From the NCBI GenBank assembly GCA_031549195.1, contig JAVBQF010000029.1:1-35970 (forward strand): a stretch of DNA of 35,970 nucleotides, read 5' to 3'. This stretch comes from JAVBQF01 sp031549195. Lineage in GTDB: Bacteria > Bacillota_I > Bacilli_A > RF39 > UBA660. The stretch's first letter is position 1; each line of letters begins with the position of its first letter. The position numbers and the translations under genes were made by a program. The notes under the pieces were generated by a model that was given only the letters and a program-made list of their open reading frames with translations, was not told the origin of the DNA and did no database searches. Positions 7,120 to 14,571 of the stretch are shown piece after piece.

Positions 7120-8505
7120 ATGAAATTTGTTAATAGTAAAGAGATTGCAAAGAAATGGAAAATAACTGAAAGACGTGTTGTTAATTTATGTAATGCTGAC
7201 AGAATACCAGGAGCGTACAAAAATGGTATGTCTTGGAATATTCCGGAAGATGTTAAAAAACCAACAGACAACAGAACAAAATATTCTAAATTTGAAACAA
7301 ATGAAAAAACAGTTGTAGTTGCAGGGATTAATTCGGAAATAGGAAGAGAACTTGCAAACATACTAATTAATGAAAAGTTTAATGTTATTGGATTATACCA
7401 GAAAGACAGTAATGTGTCAGATGATTTAAAAGATCTTAATATAAAATTAATTGAAATCGATTATTTTGATAGATGCAATTTGCTTAACGTTACTAAATCT
7501 ATAAAAGAAGACTTAGCAGGTTTTGTATTTATGGAAATCTATTTTAACCTAGAAGACACAATAGGTTTTGATTATGATAAATTTGAGGAAAGTTATAGGG
7601 TAAATGTTTTTGCGATGAATTTACTTACTAGAGAATTTGTTAAAAAGATGAACTATGAATCAAGTATAGTAATTGTTAATAGTATTGAAGCTTTTCGTGG
7701 TTCGTTTGGTGCTTCTGCCTATGCATCAGCTCAAGCAGCTAAGGCGAATTTAGTCCAGACTTTTTCAAATGTATTTACTGAAATGTATGGAGTTAGAATA
7801 AATTCAATTATGGCAGGCTGGATTGGTGGTGTTATGGATTCAGATGCTTCTTTTAACAAGGCAAAGCAAATAATACCAATGAAAAGATTGGGTCATCCTG
7901 AAGAAATTGCTGATGATATTTTCTTAATGCTAACAAGACACAAATACACGACGGGAAGTAATTTAGTTTCAGATGGTGGATACCTATCAGTAGATGAACA
8001 ATCTAAAACTGAGGATTTGGATAGCGGGAAGTTTTATAAAATACTGGATAAGTTTTTTTTGGAAACAAAAAATGGGTCAAGTATGTGGATAGTATCAACT
8101 ATGATGGAAAATGAATGGAATGAAGATCCGGCAGAAAGAAAGTTCATTCAAAGTAATTTTGATGTAGTAGATAGAGGGGTTAATATGGAACGTATTGTCC
8201 TATTCAATAAAGAAGATGCTGATAAATTTAAGACAAATCCATATTTAAAGGGGTATATGGCATGTAATAAAATGCAAACATTATTTGTTGATAGAAAAAT
8301 GTTAGAAGAAAAAAATCCAAAATTGCTTGATAATATTGCTGATGGGTGGATTGGAATAGACGATTATGCCTTATTAGTAGATTTACCAAGTGATGGAACA
8401 TCAAGAGGATATGCAACACTAAATAAAAAAGAGATCGAAAAAGCTAAGAGAAGTTTTGATGAATTAAAGAAATATGCAGTACCATTAAAAACTATATTAA
8501 AATAG
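7120..8505 (+). CDS. HTH - degenerate SDR - C-terminal domain fusion, putative transcription regulator
   Basis: This 461-residue protein has three parts. Residues 1-50 form an excisionase/MerR-like winged helix (NSKEIAKKWKITERRVVNLC, then RIPGAYKNGMSWNIPEDVKKP). Residues 63-290 are a short-chain dehydrogenase/reductase fold: Rossmann start VVVAGINSEIGR, Asn162, Ser188, Tyr201, and an SDR-type end (PMKRLGHPEEIADDI, TGSNLVSDGGY). Two key features are degraded: the glycine-rich loop has Glu where the second Gly should be, and the catalytic Lys of YxxxK is Gln205. Residues 300-461 form a further domain I do not recognise (LDNIADGWIGIDDYALLVDLPSDGTSRG). The best reading is a DNA-binding protein with a nucleotide-sensing, probably non-catalytic SDR domain. 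AGGGTGATGCT precedes the ATG. Confidence 0.82.
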   Translation: MKFVNSKEIAKKWKITERRVVNLCNADRIPGAYKNGMSWNIPEDVKKPTDNRTKYSKFETNEKTVVVAGINSEIGRELANILINEKFNVIGLYQKDSNVSDDLKDLNIKLIEIDYFDRCNLLNVTKSIKEDLAGFVFMEIYFNLEDTIGFDYDKFEESYRVNVFAMNLLTREFVKKMNYESSIVIVNSIEAFRGSFGASAYASAQAAKANLVQTFSNVFTEMYGVRINSIMAGWIGGVMDSDASFNKAKQIIPMKRLGHPEEIADDIFLMLTRHKYTTGSNLVSDGGYLSVDEQSKTEDLDSGKFYKILDKFFLETKNGSSMWIVSTMMENEWNEDPAERKFIQSNFDVVDRGVNMERIVLFNKEDADKFKTNPYLKGYMACNKMQTLFVDRKMLEEKNPKLLDNIADGWIGIDDYALLVDLPSDGTSRGYATLNKKEIEKAKRSFDELKKYAVPLKTILK

Positions 8506-8541
8506 AATAATATGCTATTATATTAATAGAGGTATGGTAGT

Positions 8542-8847
8542 ATGGAAAAGAAAAAACAACTAACTAATGAAGAGAATATTTCTAATTTAAAGAAAAGAGC
8601 TAGATTAAGAATTGCTATAATGATTTTTGGACCATTAGCAATAATTGCAGCGCTTTTAAATTTGTTTATAGAGTTTCCCATAGTAGTAGCATTGATATTC
8701 TTTATTATTACAGCAGCTTTGTCTAAAGAAAGAGAAAGAACTATTATTAATAAGAATAAAGAATTATTAAAAATTGAAAGAGTAATCGAAAAACAAAAGC
8801 AACAAAAGAAGGGTAAAGTAATTAAAAAGATAAAAAAGGAGAGTTAA
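8542..8847 (+). CDS. Small membrane protein, unknown
   Basis: This 101-residue protein has a polar basic N-terminus, a hydrophobic hairpin (about residues 24-63, two membrane helices with almost no loop), and a strongly basic C-terminal coiled-coil-like tail (KEREREIINKNKELL-like heptads ending KKGKVIKKIKKES). No family recognised. An AGAGG ribosome site lies upstream. The stop and the next ATG are separated by one base, so it is co-translated with the following small gene. Confidence 0.65.
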   Translation: MEKKKQLTNEENISNLKKRARLRIAIMIFGPLAIIAALLNLFIEFPIVVALIFFIITAALSKERERTIINKNKELLKIERVIEKQKQQKKGKVIKKIKKES

Positions 8848-8848
8848 T

Positions 8849-9091
8849 ATGTTTGATAACAATAACTTAAATCCACTGTCTAATAATATGAATAGTTATG
8901 CTAAAGTGCAAGGTGTTACTAAAACTTCTTTAAATAATATACCAATGGCGCCAAATCTTTTTACTAAAGACGAGATGAGAAAAAAAGAGGAGGAAGCATA
9001 TGCGAAAAAGGAAGGGTACAATACCTTTTCAGAACTAGTGGAAGCAAGACACCAAGTACAATCTAACGGTAATGATAATAAAGAAGAATAA
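8849..9091 (+). CDS. Small soluble protein, unknown
   Basis: This 80-residue protein is polar, with an Asn-rich N-terminal 20 residues and a charged helical C-terminal half (FTKDEMRKKEEEAYAKKEGYNTFSELVEA). No family recognised. GGAGAG lies 6-11 bases ahead of the ATG, inside the end of the preceding gene, which supports translation. It probably belongs to the same transcript as the membrane protein before it. Confidence 0.6.
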   Translation: MFDNNNLNPLSNNMNSYAKVQGVTKTSLNNIPMAPNLFTKDEMRKKEEEAYAKKEGYNTFSELVEARHQVQSNGNDNKEE

Positions 9092-9107
9092 ATCAATATT
9101 AAAAGTG

Positions 9108-9136
9108 TTGACAAATACAAATATATATCATATAAT
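9108..9136 (+). promoter_or_regulatory. Consensus sigma-A promoter for the infC operon
   Basis: TTGACA (9108-9113), a 17-base spacer and TATAAT (9131-9136): a perfect housekeeping promoter, as expected for translation genes. Transcription should start near 9143, giving a leader of about 155 bases before infC. Confidence 0.85.
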
Positions 9137-9154
9137 TTAATGCGTAAATAAAAA

Positions 9155-9280
9155 AAGGAAAGAGATGTACCTACATCCACCCGATCAGGCGAATAGCGTT
9201 GGGTAAAAAAGCCTAGTGATAACTTTGTTATCGTTAATATGGTCTTTTTAAGTGGGTACAAAGTATCCGCTTTTTTATAT
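9155..9280 (+). ncRNA. L20-type leader / attenuator upstream of infC-rpmI-rplT
   Basis: The leader between the promoter and infC is rich in pairing. A GATGTACCTACATC hairpin (9164-9177) is followed by an ACCC...GGGT stem (about 9180-9205). A terminator hairpin comes last: AAGTGGGTAC (9250-9259) with GTATCCGCTT (9263-9272), then T. In Firmicutes the infC-rpmI-rplT operon is controlled by L20 binding a leader that switches between antiterminated and terminated forms, and the position and shape here fit. I assign the class by context; I have not matched it to a covariance model. Confidence 0.7.
9250..9276 (+). terminator. Attenuator hairpin in the infC leader
   Basis: A 10-bp stem (AAGTGGGTAC / GTATCCGCTT, two G-U wobbles, 3-base loop) is followed by TTTT. 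It lies about 20 bases before infC, so termination here would switch off the operon. Confidence 0.7.
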
Positions 9281-9298
9281 TTAATGGAGGTGTTTCAC

Positions 9299-9823
9299 AT
9301 AGCAAATTCAAAAGGAAATTTGTTAATCAATGAACAAATTAAATTTCCACAGGTTATGGTTATTGGTCCAAATGGTGAGCAAACAGGAGTAAAATCAATT
9401 AATGATGCATTGACACTAGCAACTTATGCTGGTCTTGATTTAGCGTTAATTAATCCAAATAGTAATCCACCAGTATGTAAATTAATGGACTACAATAAGT
9501 TTAAGTATGAGAAAAATAAAAAGGAAAAAGAAGCTTTAAAGAAACAACGATCAACAATGCAAGAGATTAAAGAATTTAGATTATCTCCGGCTATTGATAT
9601 TGGTGACTTTGAAACAAAACTAAAACAAGTTACAAAGTATCTTGAAAAAGGAGATAAAATAAAAGTAACTATACGTTTTAAAGGGAGACAACTTGCTCAT
9701 ACAGAACTTGGAAGAGATGTATTAAGTCGTTTTGCAGAAAAATTAAATGATATATCTGAAATTGAATCACAGCCAAAAATGGATGGAAGAAGTATGATGA
9801 TGTTATTAGCACCAAAAAAATAA
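9299..9823 (+). CDS. infC: Translation initiation factor IF-3
   Basis: The 174-residue protein has the normal IF-3 length and layout. The N-domain begins NLLINEQIKFPQVMVIGPNGEQ and contains NPNSNPPVCKLMDYNKFKYE; a lysine-rich linker follows; the C-domain has KEFRLSPAIDIGDFETKLKQ and VTIRFKGRQLAHTELG. IF-3 promotes correct initiator tRNA/start codon choice and keeps subunits apart. The best start is AUA at 9299: GGAGGTG (9286-9292) lies 6 bases upstream, and family homology begins just after it. Upstream in-frame ATGs at 9239 and 9284 lie in the attenuator region or overlap the ribosome site. Non-AUG starts are known for infC and allow IF-3 to limit its own translation. Confidence 0.94.
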   Translation: MANSKGNLLINEQIKFPQVMVIGPNGEQTGVKSINDALTLATYAGLDLALINPNSNPPVCKLMDYNKFKYEKNKKEKEALKKQRSTMQEIKEFRLSPAIDIGDFETKLKQVTKYLEKGDKIKVTIRFKGRQLAHTELGRDVLSRFAEKLNDISEIESQPKMDGRSMMMLLAPKK

Positions 9824-9841
9824 AAGTAGGAGGAAATATTT

Positions 9842-10030
9842 ATGCCAAAGTTAAAAACACATAAGGGAGTTAAGAAAGTCTTAAAAGTAAGAAAAGGCGG
9901 AACTATCTCTATCGGTAAACCAGGGTCAAGACATAATACTGGTTATAAATCAAGTAAAGCAAATAGAGCAAATAGAAAAGGCGGAACATTAAGTAAAGCT
10001 GATCAAAATAGATTAAAAGAAGTAATTTAA
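9842..10030 (+). CDS. rpmI: 50S ribosomal protein L35
   Basis: This 62-residue basic protein, MPKLKTHKGVKKVLKVRKGGTI, contains KPGSRHNTGYKSSKANRANRKGG, which is typical of L35. A strong GTAGGAGGAAATATTT ribosome site lies upstream. It sits between infC and rplT in the standard order. Confidence 0.95.
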   Translation: MPKLKTHKGVKKVLKVRKGGTISIGKPGSRHNTGYKSSKANRANRKGGTLSKADQNRLKEVI

Positions 10031-10063
10031 ATAAATATAAGTATTAAATAGGAGGAAAAGAAT

Positions 10064-10603
10064 ATGACAAGAGTAAAAAATGGAGTTACTACAAAAGCTC
10101 GTCATAAAAAAGTATTAAAAGCAGCTAAAGGATATTTTGGAAGTAAACATAGATTATATAAGACAGCTAAAGAGCAACTAATGCATTCAGGACAATATGC
10201 ATATAGAGATAGACGTCAAAAGAAAAGAGAATTAAGAAGTTTGTGGATAACAAGAATTAATGCAGCCGTAAGAGCTGAGGGAATGAGTTATTCAAGATTT
10301 ATCGAAGGATTAACTAAAGCAGGTGTAGAAGTTAATAGAAAAATGCTTAGTGAAGTAGCTATTAATGACCAAAAAGCTTTTGCTGGATTTATCAAAATGG
10401 CTAAAGATGGTTTAGAAGGTAAAATTACTAAACAAGAAGTAGTTACAAAAGAAAAACCAGCAAAAAAAGTTGCTGCTAAAAAAGAAGAAGTAGTTGTAGA
10501 AGTTAAAGAAGAAAAAGTAGCTAAAAAGGCAATTGTAAAAAAAGAAACAGTAAAAAAAGAAGAAAAAACTGAAAAAGCACCTCGCAAGGTAGCAAAAAAA
10601 TAA
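10064..10603 (+). CDS. rplT: 50S ribosomal protein L20 with a long K/E-rich C-terminal tail
   Basis: Residues 1-119 are a complete L20 (MTRVKNGVTTKARHKKVLKAAKGYFGSKHR to FAGFIKMAKDGLEG), an early 23S rRNA-binding assembly protein and, in Firmicutes, the repressor of its own operon. Residues 120-179 are an added low-complexity tail of Lys, Glu, Val and Ala (for example AAKKEEVVVEVKEEKVAKK). The family is normally about 115-120 residues long, so the extension is lineage-specific. A similar tail occurs on S2 in the next gene. GGAGG lies upstream of the ATG. Confidence 0.95.
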   Translation: MTRVKNGVTTKARHKKVLKAAKGYFGSKHRLYKTAKEQLMHSGQYAYRDRRQKKRELRSLWITRINAAVRAEGMSYSRFIEGLTKAGVEVNRKMLSEVAINDQKAFAGFIKMAKDGLEGKITKQEVVTKEKPAKKVAAKKEEVVVEVKEEKVAKKAIVKKETVKKEEKTEKAPRKVAKK

Positions 10604-10619
10604 ACATATTAGTGAATTG

Positions 10620-10648
10620 GTCTATCTAGTGCCTAATAGGTGATAGAC
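10620..10648 (+). promoter_or_regulatory. Hairpin in the rpsB leader
   Basis: GTCTATC (10620-10626) pairs with GATAGAC (10642-10648), with a smaller CCT-AAT-AGG pairing inside. It lies in the 87-base gap between rplT and rpsB and has only a weak TTT behind it. It may be an S2-binding leader element (S2 controls its own mRNA in several bacteria) or a weak terminator; the sequence alone does not decide. Confidence 0.4.
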
Positions 10649-10690
10649 TTTAGAAACTAATAGAAGGAAAAACGAAAGGAAAAGAAAAAT

Positions 10691-11632
10691 ATGACAGTAG
10701 TTTCAATGAATTATTTATTAGAAGCAGGTGTACACTTTGGACACCAAAAAAGAAGATGGAATCCTAAAATGGGAGAATATATATATACATCAAGAGATGA
10801 TATATATATAATAGATTTACAAAAAACAGCAAAGAAAATTGAAGAAGCTTATGTGGCAATGAAAGAAATTGCTGAAAAAGAAGGTAAAGTATTATTTGTA
10901 GGTACTAAAAAACAAGCTCAAGAAGCAGCAGAAGAGTGCGCACTTAGAACAGAGATGTATTTTGTAAATGAAAGATGGTTAGGTGGAACTTTAACTAACT
11001 TTAAAACTATTAGAACAAGAATCAGAAGACTTGAAGAGATTGAAAAGATGGAAACTGATGGTACTTTTGAAAAACTTCCTAAAAAAGAAGTTATTAAAAT
11101 AAGAAAAGAATATGAAAAATTAAATAGAAACCTAAGAGGTATTAGAGAAATGAAAAGAATGCCTCAAGCTCTTGTTATAGTAGACCCACATAAAGAAGAG
11201 ATAGCTATAAAAGAGGCAAGAATACTTAATATTCCAGTATTTGGTATTGTTGATACTAACTGTGATCCTGATTTAGTTGATTATGTTATTCCTGGTAATG
11301 ATGATGCAGTTAGAAGTGTTAAATTAGTTTTAGGAGCATTAACTAATGCAATTGCTGAAGTTAATGGGAAAGAAGTTATTGATTACTTAACTGAAGAAGA
11401 TAAATCAGGCAAGAAAGATGATAACAAAGAAGAATCTCCAGTTAAAGAAAAGAAAGTAAAAAAAGAAGAAGTTGTCGTAGAAGAAAAAGTTGAAGAAACT
11501 AAAGTAGCAGAAGAAGCTTCAGAAGATACAACAAGTATGACTTTAGCAGAATTAAAAGAATTAGCTAAAGAAAAGGGGATTAAAGGTTATTCAAAAATGA
11601 AGAAAGACGAACTAATTGAAGCTTTAAGATAG
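10691..11632 (+). CDS. rpsB: 30S ribosomal protein S2 with an acidic/basic tail and a C-terminal Rho_N/SAP-like motif
   Basis: Residues 1-228 are a complete S2 (SMNYLLEAGVHFGHQKRRWNPKM, FVNERWLGGTLTNFKTI, FGIVDTNCDPDLVDYVIPGNDDA), which binds 16S rRNA and recruits S1-type functions. Residues 229-280 are a K/E/V-rich linker (KVKKEEVVVEEKVEETK). Residues 282-313 form a small helix-turn-helix-like unit (TLAELKELAKEKGIKGYSKM then KKDELIEALR) that matches the Rho N-terminal/SAP-like nucleic-acid-binding motif. The usual length is about 230-260, so the tail is an extension. It may help RNA binding; that is inference. Confidence 0.94.
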   Translation: MTVVSMNYLLEAGVHFGHQKRRWNPKMGEYIYTSRDDIYIIDLQKTAKKIEEAYVAMKEIAEKEGKVLFVGTKKQAQEAAEECALRTEMYFVNERWLGGTLTNFKTIRTRIRRLEEIEKMETDGTFEKLPKKEVIKIRKEYEKLNRNLRGIREMKRMPQALVIVDPHKEEIAIKEARILNIPVFGIVDTNCDPDLVDYVIPGNDDAVRSVKLVLGALTNAIAEVNGKEVIDYLTEEDKSGKKDDNKEESPVKEKKVKKEEVVVEEKVEETKVAEEASEDTTSMTLAELKELAKEKGIKGYSKMKKDELIEALR

Positions 11633-11651
11633 TTAGTTTAGGTGAATAATT

Positions 11652-12524
11652 ATGTTTAATGCAAGTGATGTAAAAAACTTAAGAGAACAAACTGGGGCTG
11701 GAATGCTTGATTGTAAGAAAGCTTTAGAAGAATCAAATGGAAATATGGAGGCAGCTATTGATTGGCTAAGAGAAAAAGGTATTTCTAAAGCTAGTAAAAA
11801 AGAATCAAGAATTGCCGCTGAAGGACTAGCTGATATATTTGTTGAAGGTAATAAGGCTGTTATTTTAGAAGTAAATTCTGAAACAGACTTCGTTGCAAAA
11901 AATGAAGAATTTAGAAACTTTATATCTGTAGTTGGTAATGCTTTATTAAAAAGTGATGTTACTACAATGGAACAAGCTTTAGATCTTAATACAGAAAATG
12001 GTAAAGTTAGTGATTATCTAGTTAGCTTAGTTGCTAAGATAGGTGAAAAATTAAGCTTTAGAAGATTTAATGTAGTTACTAAGAATGATAGTGAAAGCTT
12101 TGGTAGATATTTACATATGGGTGGAAGAATTGCAGTTTTAACAGTTGTTGAAGGTGTTAATGAGGAAGTTGCTAAAGATGTTGCTATGCACACAGCAGCA
12201 ATGAATCCAGGGTATATAGTAAGAGAAGAAGTTCCAGCTGAAGTGTTAGAGCATGAAAAAGAAATCATCAAAGAACAAGCAATCAACGAAGGGAAACCTG
12301 CGGATATTGCTGAAAAGATGGTGGCTGGTAGAATAAACAAATATTATAAAGAAGTATGCTTATCTGAACAAGAATTCGTTAAAAATCCTGATGTTACAGT
12401 TTCTGAATATGTTAAACAAAATGGTGGAAAAATCATTAGTATGATTCGTTTTGAAGTTGGAGAAGGAATAGAAAAGAAAAGTGAAGACTTTGCAGAAGAA
12501 GTAATGAAACAAATAAAAGGATAA
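11652..12524 (+). CDS. tsf: Elongation factor Ts
   Basis: The 290-residue protein has normal EF-Ts architecture. The N-terminal UBA-like domain reads FNASDVKNLREQTGAGMLDCKKALEESNGNMEAAIDWLREKG. The core has the EF-Tu contact SETDFVAKNEEF, then HMGGRIAVLTVVEG and AMHTAAMNPGYI. It exchanges GDP for GTP on EF-Tu. It follows rpsB with a 19-base gap that contains AGGTGAATAATT, so the usual rpsB-tsf operon is preserved. It ends in a strong terminator. Confidence 0.96.
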   Translation: MFNASDVKNLREQTGAGMLDCKKALEESNGNMEAAIDWLREKGISKASKKESRIAAEGLADIFVEGNKAVILEVNSETDFVAKNEEFRNFISVVGNALLKSDVTTMEQALDLNTENGKVSDYLVSLVAKIGEKLSFRRFNVVTKNDSESFGRYLHMGGRIAVLTVVEGVNEEVAKDVAMHTAAMNPGYIVREEVPAEVLEHEKEIIKEQAINEGKPADIAEKMVAGRINKYYKEVCLSEQEFVKNPDVTVSEYVKQNGGKIISMIRFEVGEGIEKKSEDFAEEVMKQIKG

Positions 12525-12542
12525 TTAATTATCCTTTTTTTA
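12515..12542 (+). terminator. Terminator after tsf
   Basis: The stem AAAAGGATAA / TTATCCTTTT (12515-12538) is perfectly palindromic around TTAA, with T continuing after it. It includes the tsf stop codon. Confidence 0.85.
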
Positions 12543-12603
12543 TTATAATTAGTAATTGTTATATATATGAACAATATTTGTTTTCTAAATAGTGTAAAGT
12601 GAT

Positions 12604-12643
12604 AATAAGAGTTATACCAATACTCTTATTTTTAGTGTATAAT
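12604..12643 (+). promoter_or_regulatory. Hairpin followed by the -10 box for ftsW
   Basis: AATAAGAGT (12604-12612) pairs with ACTCTTATT (12622-12630) and is followed by TTT, so it could be a second terminator. Directly after it lies GTG-TATAAT (-10 at 12638-12643), with no good -35 box because that place is taken by the hairpin. Transcription of ftsW probably begins just ahead of its ribosome site. Confidence 0.45.
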
Positions 12644-12662
12644 TTATAGTAAGGTGAATAAT

Positions 12663-13802
12663 ATGAAGGTATTGAAATATACAGATAAATGGTTATTGAT
12701 AATATCAGTCATACTTTTTATATTTGGCTTAGTTATGATATTTTCGGCATCTAATATTGCTGCTTTTATGCGTTATGCTGATAGTCCCTATAAATTTTTA
12801 ATTAGACAGGGAACAATATTGGGAGTAGGTATTATCGCATCTTTAATAATAATAAATTTCAATACAAAAGCCTATAATGTTATTTCCTGGTTTTTAGTAA
12901 TTGGTATAGGTACAGCTTTAATAGCGTTACTTTTATATGGTAAATTTACTAATCAAGCCAGGTCATGGTTCCCTATTGGTTCATTTAATTTTCAACCTAG
13001 TGAATTTTCCAAAGTAATTATGATTGTTTGGATGTCTGGATTTTATGAATTAAGACGAAAGTCATTAAACTCTTGGTTCACTAGTTTGTTTCCACTATTA
13101 ATTGCAGGTGCTTTATTTGTATTAATAGCATTGCAACCTGACTGGGGGACTGCTATAATATTTGCAGCTATAGTAGGCTTTATCTTTGTTCTTTCTCCAG
13201 TTGACCTTAAATTAAAGGCTAAAACAGTTGGTATTACTTTATTGTTTGGTGGTGCTTTGTTAATTGGCCTGATGTCTGGCGGAAGTGAAGTACTTGGTGA
13301 AAGGCAAAACTCAAGATTTAATTTTGGTAATCCTTGTAGTGAAGAGAAGTTTTATACAACAGGAAATCAAGTGTGTAACGCATATATTGCAATGAATAAT
13401 GGTGGGCTATTCGGAAAAGGCTTAGGTAATAGTACTCAAAAATATCTTTACTTACCTGAAGCTCATACAGACTTTATATTTGCTATAGTAATAGAAGAAT
13501 TGGGTTTTATGATAGGAGTTGTACTAATATCATTATTTGCAATTATATTGTTTAGAATAATTTATATTGGTAGAAAAAGTTCAAGTAGTAGAGGCTCCCT
13601 TTTCTGTTATGGTATAGCATTCTATATATTCTTTCATATTGTAGTTAATTTACTTGGAATTATGGGTTATATGCCTATAACAGGTGTTCCACTACCATTC
13701 ATGAGTTATGGAGGAAGTTTTACAATTTGCCTTATTGCAGCATTAACAATTGTTCAAAGAGTTGCAATTGAAACAAAAATGAATGACAATTTGAGGAAAT
13801 AG
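12663..13802 (+). CDS. ftsW: FtsW/RodA/SpoVE-family peptidoglycan glycosyltransferase
   Basis: This 379-residue membrane protein has about ten transmembrane helices. SEDS family signatures are clear: LIRQGTILGVG, ARSWFPIGSFNFQPSEFSKV, ALQPDWGTAII, LPEAHTDFIFAIVIEELG, and GVPLPFMSYGGS. These proteins polymerise lipid II at the septum (FtsW), along the side wall (RodA) or at the spore cortex (SpoVE). The sequence looks closest to the FtsW/SpoVE side, but the exact role cannot be settled here. ATG 12663 is preferred to GTG 12654 because AAGGTG then sits at normal spacing. The extracytoplasmic loop NPCSEEKFYTTGNQVC carries two cysteines. Confidence 0.9.
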   Translation: MKVLKYTDKWLLIISVILFIFGLVMIFSASNIAAFMRYADSPYKFLIRQGTILGVGIIASLIIINFNTKAYNVISWFLVIGIGTALIALLLYGKFTNQARSWFPIGSFNFQPSEFSKVIMIVWMSGFYELRRKSLNSWFTSLFPLLIAGALFVLIALQPDWGTAIIFAAIVGFIFVLSPVDLKLKAKTVGITLLFGGALLIGLMSGGSEVLGERQNSRFNFGNPCSEEKFYTTGNQVCNAYIAMNNGGLFGKGLGNSTQKYLYLPEAHTDFIFAIVIEELGFMIGVVLISLFAIILFRIIYIGRKSSSSRGSLFCYGIAFYIFFHIVVNLLGIMGYMPITGVPLPFMSYGGSFTICLIAALTIVQRVAIETKMNDNLRK

Positions 13803-13842
13803 TAAATAAAAGTGTAATAATCTCTATAGGAGGTTATTTTTT

Positions 13843-14571
13843 ATGGAAGATTTAAAAGAATGGTTAGATGATAATAAGTGGAAGGTAATAGTATGTGTAA
13901 TAATATTAGTTATTATGGGGGTTTCTTCTTTCTTTTTATACAACAATTATATAGATAAAGAGGTTAAAGAGGAGGAAATCGTTGGTGTTACTCCAATTAC
14001 TAAAGATGATATTAAGGAAGTAACTAGCAAAGATGTTGCCATGGTAGTCAACTACACAGTGGATATTAAAGGGCAAATTAAAAACCCTGGAGTATATACA
14101 CTTTCGGAAGGTAGTCGGGTTAGTGATGCAATTAAGGCAGCTGGGGGATTAAATGGGAATGCCGATACGTCAGTTACAGCTTTAAGCAAGAAGATTAAAG
14201 ATGAAATGGTAATAATAATTTATTCTAAAGATGAAGTAAAAAACTTTGTTAAAGTAAAAGAAGAGGAGACTAAAAAGGTAGAAGAATGCAAATGTCAAAA
14301 TGAAGTTAATAATGATTCTTGCGTTGATAAGGATCCATCGACTGATAAAAATGATGATGATGATTCTAAAGAAACAACTGGTAAAATATCGATTAATACT
14401 GCTACATTACAACAATTAATGATCTTACCAGGAATAGGTGAGTCAAAAGCTAATGCAATTATAAAGTATAGACAAGATAATGGCCTTTTTAAAGAAATAG
14501 AAGATTTAAAGAAGGTATCTGGCATAGGTGATTCTACATATAATGCACTTAAAGACCTTATTGAAGTCTAG
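13843..14571 (+). CDS. comEA: Competence protein ComEA, DNA receptor
   Basis: The protein has 242 residues, with one N-terminal membrane helix (about residues 14-30). A SLBB/SLBB-like domain covers roughly 70-135 (VDIKGQIKNPGVYTLSEGSRVSDAIKAAGG). An acidic, Cys-containing linker with DDDDSK follows, and then a C-terminal double helix-hairpin-helix DNA-binding domain (ISINTATLQQLMILPGIGESKANAI to VSGIGDSTYNALKDLI). It binds incoming double-stranded DNA outside the membrane and passes it to ComEC. The perfect AGGAGGT upstream suggests high translation. Its 3' end overlaps comEC. comEB (usual in Bacillus) is absent between them. Confidence 0.93.
   Translation: MEDLKEWLDDNKWKVIVCVIILVIMGVSSFFLYNNYIDKEVKEEEIVGVTPITKDDIKEVTSKDVAMVVNYTVDIKGQIKNPGVYTLSEGSRVSDAIKAAGGLNGNADTSVTALSKKIKDEMVIIIYSKDEVKNFVKVKEEETKKVEECKCQNEVNNDSCVDKDPSTDKNDDDDSKETTGKISINTATLQQLMILPGIGESKANAIIKYRQDNGLFKEIEDLKKVSGIGDSTYNALKDLIEV

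Noticed and set aside
9239..9298. ATG at 9239 as the infC start
   Set aside because: It lies in the leader ahead of the attenuator hairpin, has no ribosome site and would add 20 residues not seen in IF-3.
14295..14525. Minus-strand frame within comEA
   Set aside because: It is a shadow of the helix-hairpin-helix region and has no start context.
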